From contig JADGJL010000086.1 in assembly GCA_027600665.1 (NCBI GenBank), positions 1-46,052 of the forward strand: DNA of 46,052 nt, given 5' to 3'. Both the position numbers and the translations under genes were made by a program. The DNA is from Irineochytrium annulatum. Lineage: Eukaryota; Chytridiomycota; Chytridiomycetes; Chytridiales; Chytridiaceae. The notes beneath the pieces were generated by a model, which worked only from the letters and a program-made list of their open reading frames with translations, had not been told where the DNA came from and ran no database searches. The stretch's first letter is position 1; every line of letters starts with the position of its first letter. Positions 22,202 through 38,400 of this stretch are shown here, one piece after another.

Positions 22202-23976
22202 TCAGCCCCAAGCCGAATCATTGTAACCGACCCCTCTTCCGGCTCCATATCCACCTCCACCTCCATAGCCACCTCCACCACCTCCGTAGCCACCTCCGCC
22301 TCCATATCCACCTCTACCGCCTCCAAACCCACCGCCTCCACCACCGCCCTGCTGTCCATCCATCACATGTAAATTGAAGCACCGATTGCCGTACTTGCAT
22401 TCGCCCCTTTGAAAGAAGCGGCACACACCCGGCGAAGGACTCCCGCCTCCGCCCCTATTCTCACCACCCCCACCTCGACCAGCGCTGTAAAAGCCTCCAG
22501 AATTACTACCGCCGCTATTGTTAAAAGATCCGGTATTATTAAATGATCGTCCCGCATCAGCTTGAGCGTTTGAATCCATTGAAAAGTTTTCAACGGAGGG
22601 TATCGACGCGCCGATCGTTCCCAACGCTTCCTGCGGCAAAGCCACTGCAACGGAGATCAAAGCAAAAAGTTAGATAACTTCCTTCGTCCAATGAAAAGAA
22701 AACAGAATCAACTCAAAAAGAAAAGTGCAAATAAGAATAATGAAAGTTCAGTAAAAACAACCCCATCTCACTTAAGTCCCAAGCCTTGATGGTCATGTCC
22801 CCCGATCCGGAAAACAGCCTAGCCCCGTCCAACGCGAGCGAATTCACACTCTTCTCATGTGCCCGAATGGTCGCCACTGATGCTCCCGTAACCAGGTCCC
22901 ACACCTTTAGTGTTCCATCCCAACTCCCCGAGAACACTCTCGGCCCACCCGGCGGCGCGGTCACTTGCAATGTATCCCCGTTCTCGTCAACGCCGCCATC
23001 GTCGCCTGGCAATAACCCCGTCCCTAACGTCCCCACAAGAGAGGAAACGTATCCCTGGTGCCCTCTGAACGACCGGCTCTCGACCCAACTCGACATGTCC
23101 CACTCATGGATAACCTTATCGTTCCCTGCCGAGTAAAGCCTCGTCCCGCCGACGACGCAAAGCGAGGTGACCTCATGCGTCGACGCCGCCGAGTTCTCGA
23201 GGCAGTGGCCCGTAGAGAGGTCCCACAGGCACACTGACCCGTCGGAGGCTCCTGAGACGAGAAGGCCCGACGCACCGTTGTTTGAAGCTGACGGCGGTGT
23301 CGAGCTGCCGCTCTGCGAGCCAATTTTGATGATGTTGAGGGAGGAGATTGAGCCGGACCCGAAGCCGGCCCACGTATCGACCGTCTCGCCGGACTGAAGG
23401 TCGTAAACCGCAATCGTTCGGTCGTCGGAACCAGAATAGAGCCTTGAGGTCTCCTCGTCCACCACGACGGCGTTAATGCCGAGCTCGTGCGCGCCCTCGA
23501 ACACACGGACACAGTCGCCAGACTCGAGGTCCCACTCGCGGACGGTGTCGTCCCACGACCCCGAGAAGATCCGACCGTTCCCAGCGCAGACCGCGCGGAC
23601 CCATCGCGTGTGGCCAACAAATGTTCGTAGGCATTCACCGGTATCAATGTCCCATTCCTTTCGAGAAATGAATACATTAGCGCACCGATTCGCATATCAG
23701 GCACAGGAGCACAGAAGTGGCGCAGGCGTTCAATCAACCACATCTAGCCATCGACTGCGATGAAAAGAACGTAGAAGAAAGAGCGCGCAGCGCGCCTTGG
23801 ATGTGATCGTCGGTGGCTGAAAGACCGGAGTCGATCGCGATCCCGAAAGCCGCCGTTCAGGGAGGTATGCCCACCTTAATCGTGGCATCCTTGCTTGCGG
23901 AGTAGAGGCGGCCTCCAGTAACGCAGAGCGCCGAGACCACGTTACTGTGGCCGCTGAACGTCTTTCTCGCTTCCAT
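22202..23976 (-). CDS. Seven-blade WD40 protein with C-terminal CCCH zinc finger and Gly-rich tail
   Basis: Exons 23976-23875, 23657-22772 and 22644-22202 give 476 residues; the introns are 217 and 127 bp. Seven WD40 blades can be counted, from GHSNVVSALCV with ASKDATIKEWDI to AHEKSVNSLAL with SGSGDMTIKAWDL. After splicing, a CCCH finger follows, CRFFQRGECKYGNRCFNLH (C-x7-C-x5-C-x3-H). It is flanked by RGG-like and GGYGGGG runs, a typical RNA-binding tail. The combination recalls plant ZFWD proteins, but there the finger precedes the propeller; here the order is reversed. A role in RNA or mRNP scaffolding is inferred. The start is the first ATG after an in-frame TGA. Confidence 0.85.
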
Positions 23977-24147
23977 TTCCGAGACAAACGCACGCCAGCA
24001 AATTCACACTTCCGCTGCAATCAAATGAGATATGGTGCCAGTGAACTTTCAACGAAAGCAACTTCAACACATATTTATTTACTCCTGAGGTTCACATATA
24101 AATTGTAGAGCACCACAACAGCCATGTACAGCAAAAGTTGATCTTCA

Positions 24148-26609
24148 TCAAGCCGAGTACATCGCGTCAATAGCTTTCTGATACTTCAACTTCGCGTCGT
24201 GACGCTTGAAAGGAGCATAAATATTGAAGACTTCATAAAATGACTTTCTTACCTTCAGCTTAAAGGTCGGAGTCAAGAGTCCATTCTCAACCGAAAAAGC
24301 ATCAACGTCCAAGTGAATCGCCTTGATGATCTCAAAGCCTTTCAGACCCTGCTTCTTCCCATGCTCCTCCAGCGTCTTCAGGAACTGTTTCTTAATGGCA
24401 TCGTCCTTGCAATGCTCCGCCAACGACTTCTCCAGCATCCCCTTTTCCCTCAACCACTTCTTGAACATGTCCTCGTCGGGAACGATAACCCCAACAAGTG
24501 TCGCTTGCAGAGAGTCGCCGTAGACGAAGGCCTGGGCAACCAGCTCGTGCTTCGAAAGGATGATTTCAACGCGCTCAGGAGCAACGTACTCCCCTTGAGC
24601 AAGTTTGAAGATACTAGGGGATAACGTAAGCCGAAGAGTTGAAAGAAGGTTGCAAGAAAGTACAAACTTTTTTACGCGGTCGACAATGCGAAGCCTGCCC
24701 TTGTCGTCCCACAGTCCGATATCTCCCGTCTTGCACCAACCATCTTTGTCCAACGCCTTCGCGGTCTCCTCAGGCTGGTTGAAGTATCCCTGGAAGACAG
24801 AGGTGCCTTGAAGACGAAAACTTTAGCTTATTGCATATTTTATACTCTCGTACCGCGGCACCAGATCTCGCCTCTCGGGTGGGGAGTGTCGGCCGACGTG
24901 TAGTTCATTGAGGGCACGTCAACAAGCTTGACTTCACTGCAAGGAAGCGGCGCGCCGACATGACCGCTGGTATAGTCGTGCTGATCGGTCTAGGCAAGCG
25001 TTAAGATCCCATACTCGGTAGACATCGTCGCAGAACGTACGACACACAATCCAGCACAAGTCTCCGTTTGGCCGTAGCCTTCGTAGACCTGCGCGGAGAA
25101 GCAGATTCTCAAAAAGTCCAGAACATCGCCGGAAATAGGGGCGGCACCGGTCAACAGCATGCGCACTTTGCCGCCAAGCTTCGACCTAATAGTACCGAAG
25201 ACAGCACGGTCCCAGAGGAAGTGGGTTAAGGAACCAGACGCCAGGCCTTGCTTCTTCGCCTCGTAAGCGGTGTTAAAAAGATACTGCGAGACAGCGCCTT
25301 TCGCTTTAACTCCCGCCAAAACCTTGTCGTATATACGGTTGTAAAGCCTGAAAAAAGATCCATATAAGTATTGAGCGTCCAAAGACGACTATTTTTACCT
25401 AGGCACTGACGCGAAGATAGTCGGCTGAAGCTCTGCAACATCATCGAGCAGCTTCAAGGTGTCGCCTTGATAGAACCCGATCCGACCACCCGCGTTCGTC
25501 ATGATGATCATGCAAATCCTGTTAAAACATGCTTAATGCCTCCTGAACAAGCGGTGGTACAACACACCTTTCGAAAACGTGAGCCAGAGGAAGGTACGAG
25601 ACGTAGCAATCATCCTTGTTCAGACCCTGGAATCGCTTGCATTTCTCTAACTCCAGCACCGCAGCGCAAAACCCAAGCATGTTCTTGTGGGTTAAAATAA
25701 CCCCTTTAGGCTGCCCCGTCGTTCCACTAATACATAATGAGTTAAGGTATTCCCGAAAAAAACAAGTCGTAGGTCGGCAAGGCGTCGATATCTACCTCGT
25801 ATAGCAGATTGTGCCGATGGTGTCCGGCGTCGGAAGCTGCGGCTCCTCAGGCGCAGCCGCGCCCTCACGCTCAACCTCACGGATAGCGATGCACTCAACG
25901 CCGACGCGCTTCCCGAACGCAACCGTATCCTCATCGACGGCGTCCATGATGATCAAGTGCTTCAAAGTCGGGATGTCACCGTTGGACTTCAGCTCCAAGA
26001 GAAGCTTCGCTTTGTCATTCGTTGCGAGGATGACACCAAGGTTGGTCTGAGTAATAATGAATTGGATGGCCTCGTTGCCGAGCGTGTCGTAGAGAGGCAC
26101 AGTGATGAGGGAGTGCATGAGGCATGCGTGCTCCCCGATGACCCACTCTGCACGGTTGACGGAAAACAGCCCAACGTTCTTCGACGAAACGTCCCTCTTC
26201 ATGATTCCGGAGCTACATCACAAAAAGATCCTTAGCGCCCAATTCCAAATCGTCGTATGGATAAATGAACAATAACTCACCCAAGATGCTTGATTCTCTT
26301 ATAAACCTCCTCTATAGTATTATTGCCGCAGGTTAAAATCCAATGTTGACATGAATCAAAGTGCTGCACCTCCTCACCGTAAGAAACCCAGACATACGGG
26401 CCAGCTCCCCCATTGTAGATTGATCGCGTGCCAAGGTACGGAGAGTCGCCTCCGGCCTTGCGCATGCCAAAGAGGAAGTTGTCGTGCAGCGAGGTCACGC
26501 CCTCCGGCAGCGAGACCAGTTCCTTGCTTCGCATGAAGGCATTACGCCTGGGCTTCCCCTCGCCCGGCACCTCCGGCGCTCCTTCGACCTCCTTCGTGAA
26601 GTGCTGCAT
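24148..26609 (-). CDS. Long-chain acyl-CoA synthetase (FAA/ACSL family)
   Basis: This gene has about eight exons. The AMP-binding P-loop is rebuilt across an intron as CYTSGTTGQPKGVILTHKNM. Other family blocks are SYLPLAHVFER, LLTGAAPISGDVLDFLR, VYEGYGQTETCAG, GWCKTGDIGLWDDKGRLRIV then DRVKN, and IFKLAQGEYVAPERVEIILS, the last again restored only by splicing a GTTTGT...CTAG intron. The enzyme forms acyl-CoA from long-chain fatty acids, ATP and CoA, feeding lipid synthesis or beta-oxidation. The start MQHFTKEVEGAPEVPGEGKP matches the yeast-type FAA N-terminus; there is no evident targeting peptide. The C-terminus, AIDAMYSA, is not a peroxisomal PTS1. All catalytic motifs look intact. Confidence 0.93.
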
Positions 26610-26902
26610 GGCGGTGAAGTGCTCGGCTCGGGAGAACTGCTGGCTGGCGCGGTGCGGTGCCTCTCTGATACCGAAAAATCACCAGAAATCAAGCAAGTGA
26701 GGGACCACGTCCTCGTTACACAGGAACACAAGAGCGGACTATGAAGTGAATCTGGCAAGCACTTTTCGCGTTCCATGCTCATTTTGGTTAACTTTTTTAT
26801 CATTCTTCCCTCCGTCCACTTTCTTCTATTGTCTAAATATGAATACGCTATGGGTTAAGCATAACAAAGAACGGTGGGCTCCCGTCACTTCCCTTCGTGA
26901 AC

Positions 26903-30030
<3,128 letters not shown>

Positions 30031-30260
30031 GCCACGAAGTCACGACGTCGGGAGCAGGTTGCTGATCCTACACGGGTGCGATGCGATGAGACCTCTGTTC
30101 GCTGAAAGGCAGGGTTGAGCGCGGTCGAGCAATGGGACGTTGGCTCTGCGCGTAGATTGAGAATGATGTCTGAAAGGGTGATCTTGGGCGAGAATCTCTG
30201 GTCGTGGCACATGAACTTGAAATATATAAGGATTCTTATGAAGGACACAACTGCATCTAT

Positions 30261-32395
30261 TTAAATACGCCTACTACGCGTCTCCATCGCTTTCTTCTCA
30301 TCCCTCTTTGCCTCTTCGAGCGAAACCTCATTCAGTCTGAGTTGCTCTCGCTCCCGCTCCAGTCTAGGCGCCGCGGCCTCGTAGCACTCTTCCGCGCGGA
30401 GAAAGGCCGCCCGCCGTGCTGATTTAGAGCCAGCACGCTCGTCAGGAGACGCGTCGATGACCCGCTGAATCCAAATTAACGATGTTCGCTCAAAGTACGC
30501 TTTCAAGGTCTCGTCCGTTGCTTGTGGCTCAGAGGGATCGTCGACATCGCCGGATATCACTGCTGGGGCTTCCGAAGCATCGGCCGCGATCGGCGTCACT
30601 GCCGCTGACGGCGACGCCTCTGCGGTTTTCGCTTTCTCTGTCGCATCCTCCGCAGTGCCCATGATTATGTCATCAGCCTGGGCTCTCGACCTATCCTTAG
30701 CGACAGTACCGGCCGATCCGCCGCATTGCCCCGCATCTCCCATCACCTCGTCGCTATCATCGTCGCTGTCGCCGTCGCTGGCCGACCCGTCATCGTCGTC
30801 GTCGTCGTCATCGCCATCCTCTTCGGACTCCGGGCCCGACTCCTCATCCCCGCCCTTCCACGCGACAACTGCGTCAGCATCCTCGAGCCGGCATTGAAAC
30901 CCGTTCAACTTATCCAGATCGAGAGAAAAGAGATCCGCAAACGTAATTTCCTGGTTGCCCTTTTCAAGAACGCCGCCAAATCTATAGAAGAGTCATCATC
31001 ATATGCATGTTCAGCTTTGCAAGACGTAGATGGACTGCATCGAAAGATTGCCTCTCACATGTACAACGAACTCCTTTGCACAGCCATCATCGAAGAGAAT
31101 CGAGGCGAGGGCTTAACAACCGCCGCGGAGGGATCCCCGCCCTTCAACCGCATCGCGACCGGGTAAAACCGGTTTTGCTGGAAGTTTAGCTGAAGCAACT
31201 CGTCGGAGCATATCGACTCGATTGTCTCATCATCCTCTTTCACATCCACCACACCCCCAAACATATAACCGCGTCCTTTATGGCAAACCATCGCAGCCCC
31301 GGACCGCGGAGGCGGGGTTACGCCTGCGCCTTTCTTCTTTCGCTCCCAGCGTAGCTTGTCGAGCTCAAAACCCATTTTCAAATGCCAGCAATCAGTGTGC
31401 ACTACGCCCCTCGCCTTCTCGCCCTTGACAAACTCCTTGGTGTAGCCCCCGTAGAGTACAACCGTGTCTCCCTCGACAACCATTTGGCATCCTGATCGCC
31501 GTGTTGGCCGGGGTTCCTGCATCTTCACCTCCTGCCATTTCGACTCCGTTGTGTCGTAGATCCATAGGTCGTCAAGGTACCTAGTTTCATTCGCGTCGTA
31601 GAATCCGCCGAAGAGGACAATGAAGTGTTTCCACAAGACCATCCTGTGGCCCGAACGTGGGGAGGGCTTCTTGCCAACCTCAAGCCGGTCCCATGCGTAC
31701 GTCTTAAGGTCCAAGCTCCAAAAGTCCTTGTAGTGATAGAACTGGCTCTGACTCGGACTAATGTATTCGCCTCCAAATCTTCGGCAAACGAAGCGTAAGA
31801 AGGTCTTCCCATAATTCAGCAAGATGCATGTGACCTACAGAAAACCCCTGCCAGCAGGAGTGAAGACGATCTGATGCGACGACCGTGGCGTGGGCGAGTT
31901 CGGCGACGTGACCAAGCGCCACTCGTTCTTCTCGACGTTGTACAGAAAGAGATCATTAAAGAGATGGCACTTTTGACCGTCGAACAGCTCGCCTCCAAAA
32001 AGGATAAGCTCATTTGTGTCTATTGGATTGGCACTTAAAGTCGCATACAGGCGACGCGAAGGCGGCGCTGACGGCTCGATGGCGATAGCTAAGGATTATA
32101 GTGATCAGTTTTTCGACACCGGCATGAATAGAAAGCCGACCTACGAGGGCGGCCGTCTGCTTCTCGAACTGAGCTAGAAGGGCGTCGATGTCCTCATCCT
32201 CCTGGACGATCAAGTCAATACCATGCTTCACAAGTCAGCTCACACCTCCTCCTTCTCCCGCTTCTGCTTCTTCTCCTTCTTCGACAAGGTCTTGTTCACG
32301 GTCTTGTCCTTCTTTTTCAATTGCTTGTCCCTTTTCTTCTCCTTCTTTGTCTCAGCCTTTCCGCCCTTCTCCTTCACCTTTTTCGAGGGCGCCAT
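30261..32395 (-). CDS. KLHDC4: Kelch-repeat protein, KLHDC4/Kel3 type
   Basis: Starts MAPSKKVKEKGGKAETKKEK, a long Lys-rich N-terminus as in KLHDC4. A GTGTGA...CCAG intron joins it to EDEDIDALLAQFEKQTAALV. Kelch blades follow: FGGEYISPSQSQFYHYKDFW, SGHRMVLWKHFIVLFGGFYD, LDDLWIYDTTESKW, RSGCQMVVEGDTVVLYGGYT, PPPRSGAAMVCHKGRGYMFG and a last blade before NGFQCRLEDADAVVAW. A long acidic stretch then leads to a C-terminal domain (LKAYFERTSLIWIQRVI; AFLRAEECYEAAAPRL) like the DUF4110 region of fungal Kel3. Several exons are joined by short introns between 30.9 and 32.3 kb. The molecular role is poorly known in any organism. It is divergent from separase across 93 bp. Confidence 0.88.
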
Positions 32396-32488
32396 CGCTC
32401 AGACAGTCCCTCGTAGCAACTGTCAGGCGAGGCTGAGAAAAAGTGGCTTCAGTTCAAGCCACCATTCATCGCGGGCTGTCTCGGACAC
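32396..32488. promoter_or_regulatory. 93-bp divergent promoter region, KLHDC4-like / separase
   Basis: Start codons at 32395 (minus) and 32489 (plus) face outward over 93 bp. No TATA-like motif is seen; bidirectional control is inferred from spacing only. Confidence 0.35.
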
Positions 32489-35400
32489 ATGGATCCGGTG
32501 CAGTCGCTTGCTGCAAAGGGCATCGACGTTGCACGTCTGCTGCGGGAATTCGATCGGGCCGTTTCCGACTCAGGACCTCCTCATATCACCACCAAGGACG
32601 ATGGCCGCAGACGGAAGCAGCAGAGACCCGTGCGGAAAAACGCGGGAACTGGGAACACGAAGGTCCAGCGACAAGTCTCAACGGAGCTATGCAACTCGGC
32701 CGTAGACATTCTCTGCCACTGCGGGAAAGCGCTTTCCGACTTTGCCGCAGCAGAAAAGCGTCAGGTATCCGGTTCGACGAACGCGCCGTCGAAGTCTGGA
32801 AAGCCCACAACGCTTAAGAGCAAGAAGGGACCGGATGTCGTTACCGTCGTTTTTGAAACTACTCGGGAGCTGATCATTCGTGTGGGCCTTGCGGAGGCTG
32901 TCGTCAACCGCAGAGGTTATGATTTCGACAAATTGTTGTGCAATGTGGTCACCAAATTCGTCGAGTTGCTAGAAGTGAGAGTGACCGGCTGAGAACTACG
33001 GTTTCTGACTTCATCCTTAGCATGGGAAATCTATTGTGTTGCTGCAACTAGCGCATGATCGTTTGTCAAAGGAGGTCGAAAAAGGAGTAACTCGAAACTC
33101 TACCCTGGTCGATAGAAAGGGAGCGGCACATAGCAAGCCGAGCGTCTCTTCCGGGCACGGGATGAAAGTGTCTGCGGACTGCTATTCGAAGCTGATGGTC
33201 GTGACGCCACGGATTGGTGACCTATCGTCGGAGGCCTTACCTCCACTGCTTGTTTCCGCACACTTGAGTAATGTCCTACGATGTTGGATAAATGCGGCCC
33301 AGGACGGCGAGGTAATACCGGCACATACTGGCGTGAGAACTGAAAAGTTTTAGATTCCTCTGAAACGGCTTGTCGAGCCATTTGGTATCCAGTGGTGGTG
33401 CTATCAAGTCGGAATTCAAGATCGCGCCAATTCCGCACGTCAATTCACGTACCTGTTTCGCCTTCTGTACAAGTGGAGCGGAGCGCTCACAGGTATGGAA
33501 GTAGGCGTGGTATCACTCACCGTCTGAAGATGCTTCGTACCAGCTTGAAGTGAGATTTGCATCATTGAGATGCTTCGTGGAGTCTGACATACTAAGTTTT
33601 GAAACGCTGTATGACACCGTTTTACGGTGTGGATGTCAGTTTACGAAGCTGAAACAAGAAGGCATGCAATCTCTGAATGGATTCCAACTAAATGGTATGT
33701 AGGTGACGCGTCCAAAAAAGTGGCCGAATTTTACATCTGGGCTCTCGAGTTACGCACGTCCTCCTGGGAACCGGGGATACTTTCCTGTGCTTCCCTTCTA
33801 TCCCTCCTTGATCATGCCGGCTGGGTAGCTGGCCAGGTTTGCCACACGCACGTGACTTTTGGCTTACAAGAATCAAGGTCGAAGATGCGCACGTTAAACA
33901 CCAATTAGTGTGTCTTCGCTTGCGGATGTTTGCGGAAATTCATGCTAGCAATCCAAACGACCCAGTTAAACTAGCGCAATTGATATCAGTCGAGGCTGAC
34001 GCCGTCTTGCCCGCAGGTTCTTTTTTCTATGAAGTTGACACCTTACGCCGCTAGATACTGCAATGTTGGACGCTCTTGCCGACAAGGTCAAAAGTTTAGT
34101 GACGATTATAAAAGCAACAGCTGATGGCAATTGGTCACCCATCGTCTTTTTGCGGGTATATGAAAAGATTATTCGCGGTGTTCGAGCTAGCCTCTCTGGA
34201 GACACCGATAATCTCCCCCAATGCTTCACAACGTTTCGGAATACGTTCTTCGACGCCTTTGTTCAGATATTTGAGCACTTTCAAGTCAACACGCAGGTAT
34301 TTGCACCATATTTAATTTAGCTAAATAATGTCGAGAGCGGATGGCGTGGCTTTGCCAGCGAGCGGATTATCCCTTTGCTTATCGAAATCCTTGCAACGCA
34401 AAAGGAAGCTGGGCCGTCAGAGAACTTGCAACTACGTCGAAGTCATTTGGAGAAGGCACATAGTCTTTGCAAGTCATTCGATTACGGCAGCGGATTGAGA
34501 AAGATCTCTATCAGCTGGTTCAATGTTGGAACGAGCTATTTGAAACTGTCAATGCATGAAGACGCCATATCATGTTTTAAAGTCTCCTGTGAGCTCTTGG
34601 AGACTTTCTTAGCGAACGCGCAAGCTACCAGTGCGGATACGGGCTTGCAGGACGGGTACAGATTGCTGGCGAGAAGATTTGACGCCCTGTCGGCGGCTCA
34701 AGTGGCAGGTGGCGACATAAATGTGAGTATATCCGCCCTTTTCAGTTTCGTTGGCGCTAAACTGCCACCAAGTCAGCTGCTGAGTCCTCTTACCGGGCTG
34801 TCGTTTTTCTCCTGAAAGAAGGATCAGACTTGCAATTGATGATAAACAGTCGAAATGAACGGAAGCTTATTGATCGTGCCATCCACTTGTTGCGGACGTC
34901 TGATAGTTTGGAAACGCTTTCCGAGCGCATACTTTTGCTTCCATCTTCCATAAATCCCGGCGCTTCTTTGCAATCGAAAATCCATCTCATACAATACGAA
35001 ATCGAAACGACGCCGCCGCCATCGACACAAAAGCCGGCTTTCGAGATCCATTTGAGGATATTGCGCTCTCTGCTGCAAGTAACTGAGGACGAGGTCGATC
35101 TCCTTGCAAAGTCATGGTAGCTTGGTTCGCAAATGAGTATGCTGACCATGTGAAGGACACTTGTCGAACTCGTGAAAAGGCATCGGCAAGCCGGAGATCT
35201 GACCTATGCTCTGGGGTGTTGTCAGGATGCGTTGAATGCATTGAAGATTACTGTAAGTCCTGCATGCTAGGAAGTACGATGTGGTAATGGGCATTTGAAT
35301 AGGACGACGCCGATGTCAATCAAGGGCAGAGGCTTGCTCTGACTGCTATCGTATACACCTATCTAGGGGCATGTCAGAATGAAAATGGCTGCTATACTGT

Positions 35401-38400
35401 GGAGCCTTTTGAATCGGCGTTGCAAATCTGGGATGGCTGCCTTATGAATAATATGCTACTTGGAGGTTTAGCAACTCGGCCACTCCGCTAGCGATTAACG
35501 TGATTGATAGAGACGCACCAAGGCACATTTTGTCTTAGAGACATAGCAGACCGAGCTTACATGTCCTTACGTACCGATCTTGGTCATGATTATTGCTAAC
35601 TGAGTGCAAGAATTTATGCTGGACATCTTAGATACTTTAAAGCAGCCATTCCTTCGCATTCGAGGTTTCAACCTAATAATCAAAATGATGGATTATCGTA
35701 GCATGTCCGACCAATTGCGACGAGAAGGTTAGCGCTCTGACAATGATTCCGGTTTTCACAGATTTAGAACGTTTGAAACATTACACCAGCTCAGCATTTG
35801 ATTACATATCAATCGGATGTTGTACGATGGCGAACGCTATGCTGTTACAAGCACAACTTTTATTCAGGACGTCAAAGGAGTCATCAGGTACTGCCTCGGG
35901 TGCCTTTTGGCGTTTGTGTTTGTCATTTTACCTCTGCTCCGTTGGGCGTGCAAAGCGAAGGTAACGCTCGAATATTTGCGTAAGCACTAAGCGCTGTCAT
36001 AGCTCGGCAATTTTGAGTGAACTAAGTGCCATCGATCCTTGTGATATCACGCTCTCGCGGTTTTTGGCCGCATTTGCTTTCTTCGTTCGAGCCAACATCT
36101 CGGTCGCACGGGCATGAGTTTGCTTTTTGATTTTTGCCCTAACCTGACGCTGAAGGGGACATTACCTGCCGCAGTAACAGAATCTGAAGCATGCCTTCGA
36201 ACATTTTTTAAAGCGATGCCAAAGAAATTTCAACACAGCTATGAGGGATCATATGAACCGTTCTCAGAGAACATATCTATGGAAATCCCGAAGGTACTTA
36301 CGTTTCATTGACATCAGCTAAAACTGTAGCGCTTCTTAATGTATCATCTTTGGATAAGCCGCGTGTATTTGCTCCAGGGATCGTTTCAGGAAGCAGAGTT
36401 TTTTTTGAAGGAGGGTTTAAAGATGGCATCCTTGGTCCGCATGAAAATTTACGAGACGGATTTCCTTCTTGCTCTCGCTGAAATTGACTGTCGCAGAGGT
36501 GACCTGGCGCGTAGTTCCGAGGAGCTTAAAGTAGCATCGGATGTCCGCTCTGGGGTAAGTAAAATTGACGGGGTGTTCAAGCGTTAAGAAACGAAAAGAT
36601 AGAAGAACAAATGGCATCTGTGGATAAAATTAGCATCCGAATTCGGGCTGGAGACGTGAACAACCGAAATTCAATGAATGACTTAGCTCTTTCGGCGTAT
36701 CAGGAGGCGGAGAGCCTGATTTCCAGTGCGGTAAGGGAGAGCAACAGCATAACAGCAGTGGATATGTGCGAAAATAAATCGTCTTCGGGCTACGGTAAGA
36801 TTACGTTGTGCGCTTCAGTTATATGCTTTAACTTTGCTAATTATCTCAGAGGAGTACTCCAGTGTCATAGATCGGTTGAAAATTGAAATTTCATCAAAAA
36901 TTGGTTTGGCATCGCCAATTTACACTGGCTAATGTTAACAGGGAGCGTGCTATTGTTAACCGGCAGACTTAATGAGGCCGAGCGGAAGCTTACCCTACCA
37001 AGTCCCAGTGCTGAGAATTTGGAAAAGGTTTTCTTTGGGCGAGTATCTGAGATACTTACTTTGGCAGGCCGAACTCCACAAAGTTCTTGCGAAATTAAAT
37101 CTAAGGAAGGTACAGAAAAACATGGCCGGTGAACCACTCATGGAAATGTTCTCGGACACTGGTAAGCCTATTACTCTTTCGCTGACTGGATAAATAACAC
37201 TACCAAGTTTTCATTCTGCCATGGTGTGTCCCCTCTGTCGGATTATACCATAACCACGCGTCGAAGGCGTCAAAGAAGGCTTTGGGGGCCCCTCTGCTCA
37301 AGGGCCTCAATCATATATGTCAATTGATCGACTCATCTGTGTTGCTAGAAACCCTTGGGTCACCGCAAACACTGCACGACGTTAATCACACTGCCGTCTA
37401 CGTCCGCATATTGAAAGCCTTCTTACTTGGGGAAAGCGAGCCGGAGAAAATTGCAGCCGTCTGCTCCGCGTTGCTGGGTAGAGGCCGTGTCGTTGTGATT
37501 AGATCGTTTAACGTCACGAAGATCACTGCAAGGGTGTGACTTTCCGGCGAGAAGAAGCATCTCAAGGACTTCGGAATGCCCTTTCTCCATTAACCAAAGG
37601 GGCCACGTGGTCATCGGCTTTGGAGGCGGCTAAATACTTAGCAAAGCAAACACCGGCGCCGTCAAGGCTAAACTCACTGATGTCAGTCGATTGCAATTCT
37701 GGAGGAAGCGTGACCCTGTCCTGGGTGGCTGTATCTTTGTCCATCGAAGGTCCTGCTGGCGATATGTACATCACGAGAGTGGAAATGGGGGAGAGCCCTG
37801 TTGTGGTCAGGCTACCACTGAAGCGAATGGCGCTAAGAGAAGGACTTGATGACGGCACGGGTTTCGAGGAGTGTGTATCTGAATTGAACGCGATCATTGT
37901 CGAAAGCAATCTGTCGGTGAAACGTACAAAGGGCGAATCGTCGAACATGAGTAAGTCGGAGCGAAAAGCGTGGTGGACACAGCGGAAGGCGTTAGACTCG
38001 CGTTTACAAGCCTGGCTCGATACCGTTGAGCAGTCCTGGTTAGGAGGATTTAAGGTAAAGAGCTCCAACGAGATCTATTTAATCAGCCTTAGGGCTTGTT
38101 CCTTCTGGATGACTTTAGTAATGAGAAGTATAAGGATATTTTCAGCGATTTCAAGCGCACCGTTGAAACCGCATTGGTGGATGTGATATCGGCGAAAGTC
38201 CGCGTTAAAACGGTCCCTCTTCATCCCAGTTTATGCCGGATGATCCTACGCCTGGGATCCGATCCTGACCCGCTTGACGTTGAGGACCTTTTGTACTATC
38301 TGATGGATGCCTATCAATATGCGGGATGCCCTGTCGGCTACGATGAAATCAATATTGATTCGGTAAGTTGCCCGGAATTGATTGGACTAACCGCTAGATA

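Noticed and set aside
26610..26803. Possible upstream start exon for the acyl-CoA synthetase (MSMEREK...)
   Set aside because: It would need an extra intron, while MQHFTKEVEGAPEVPGEGKP at 26609 already matches the usual N-terminus of the family.
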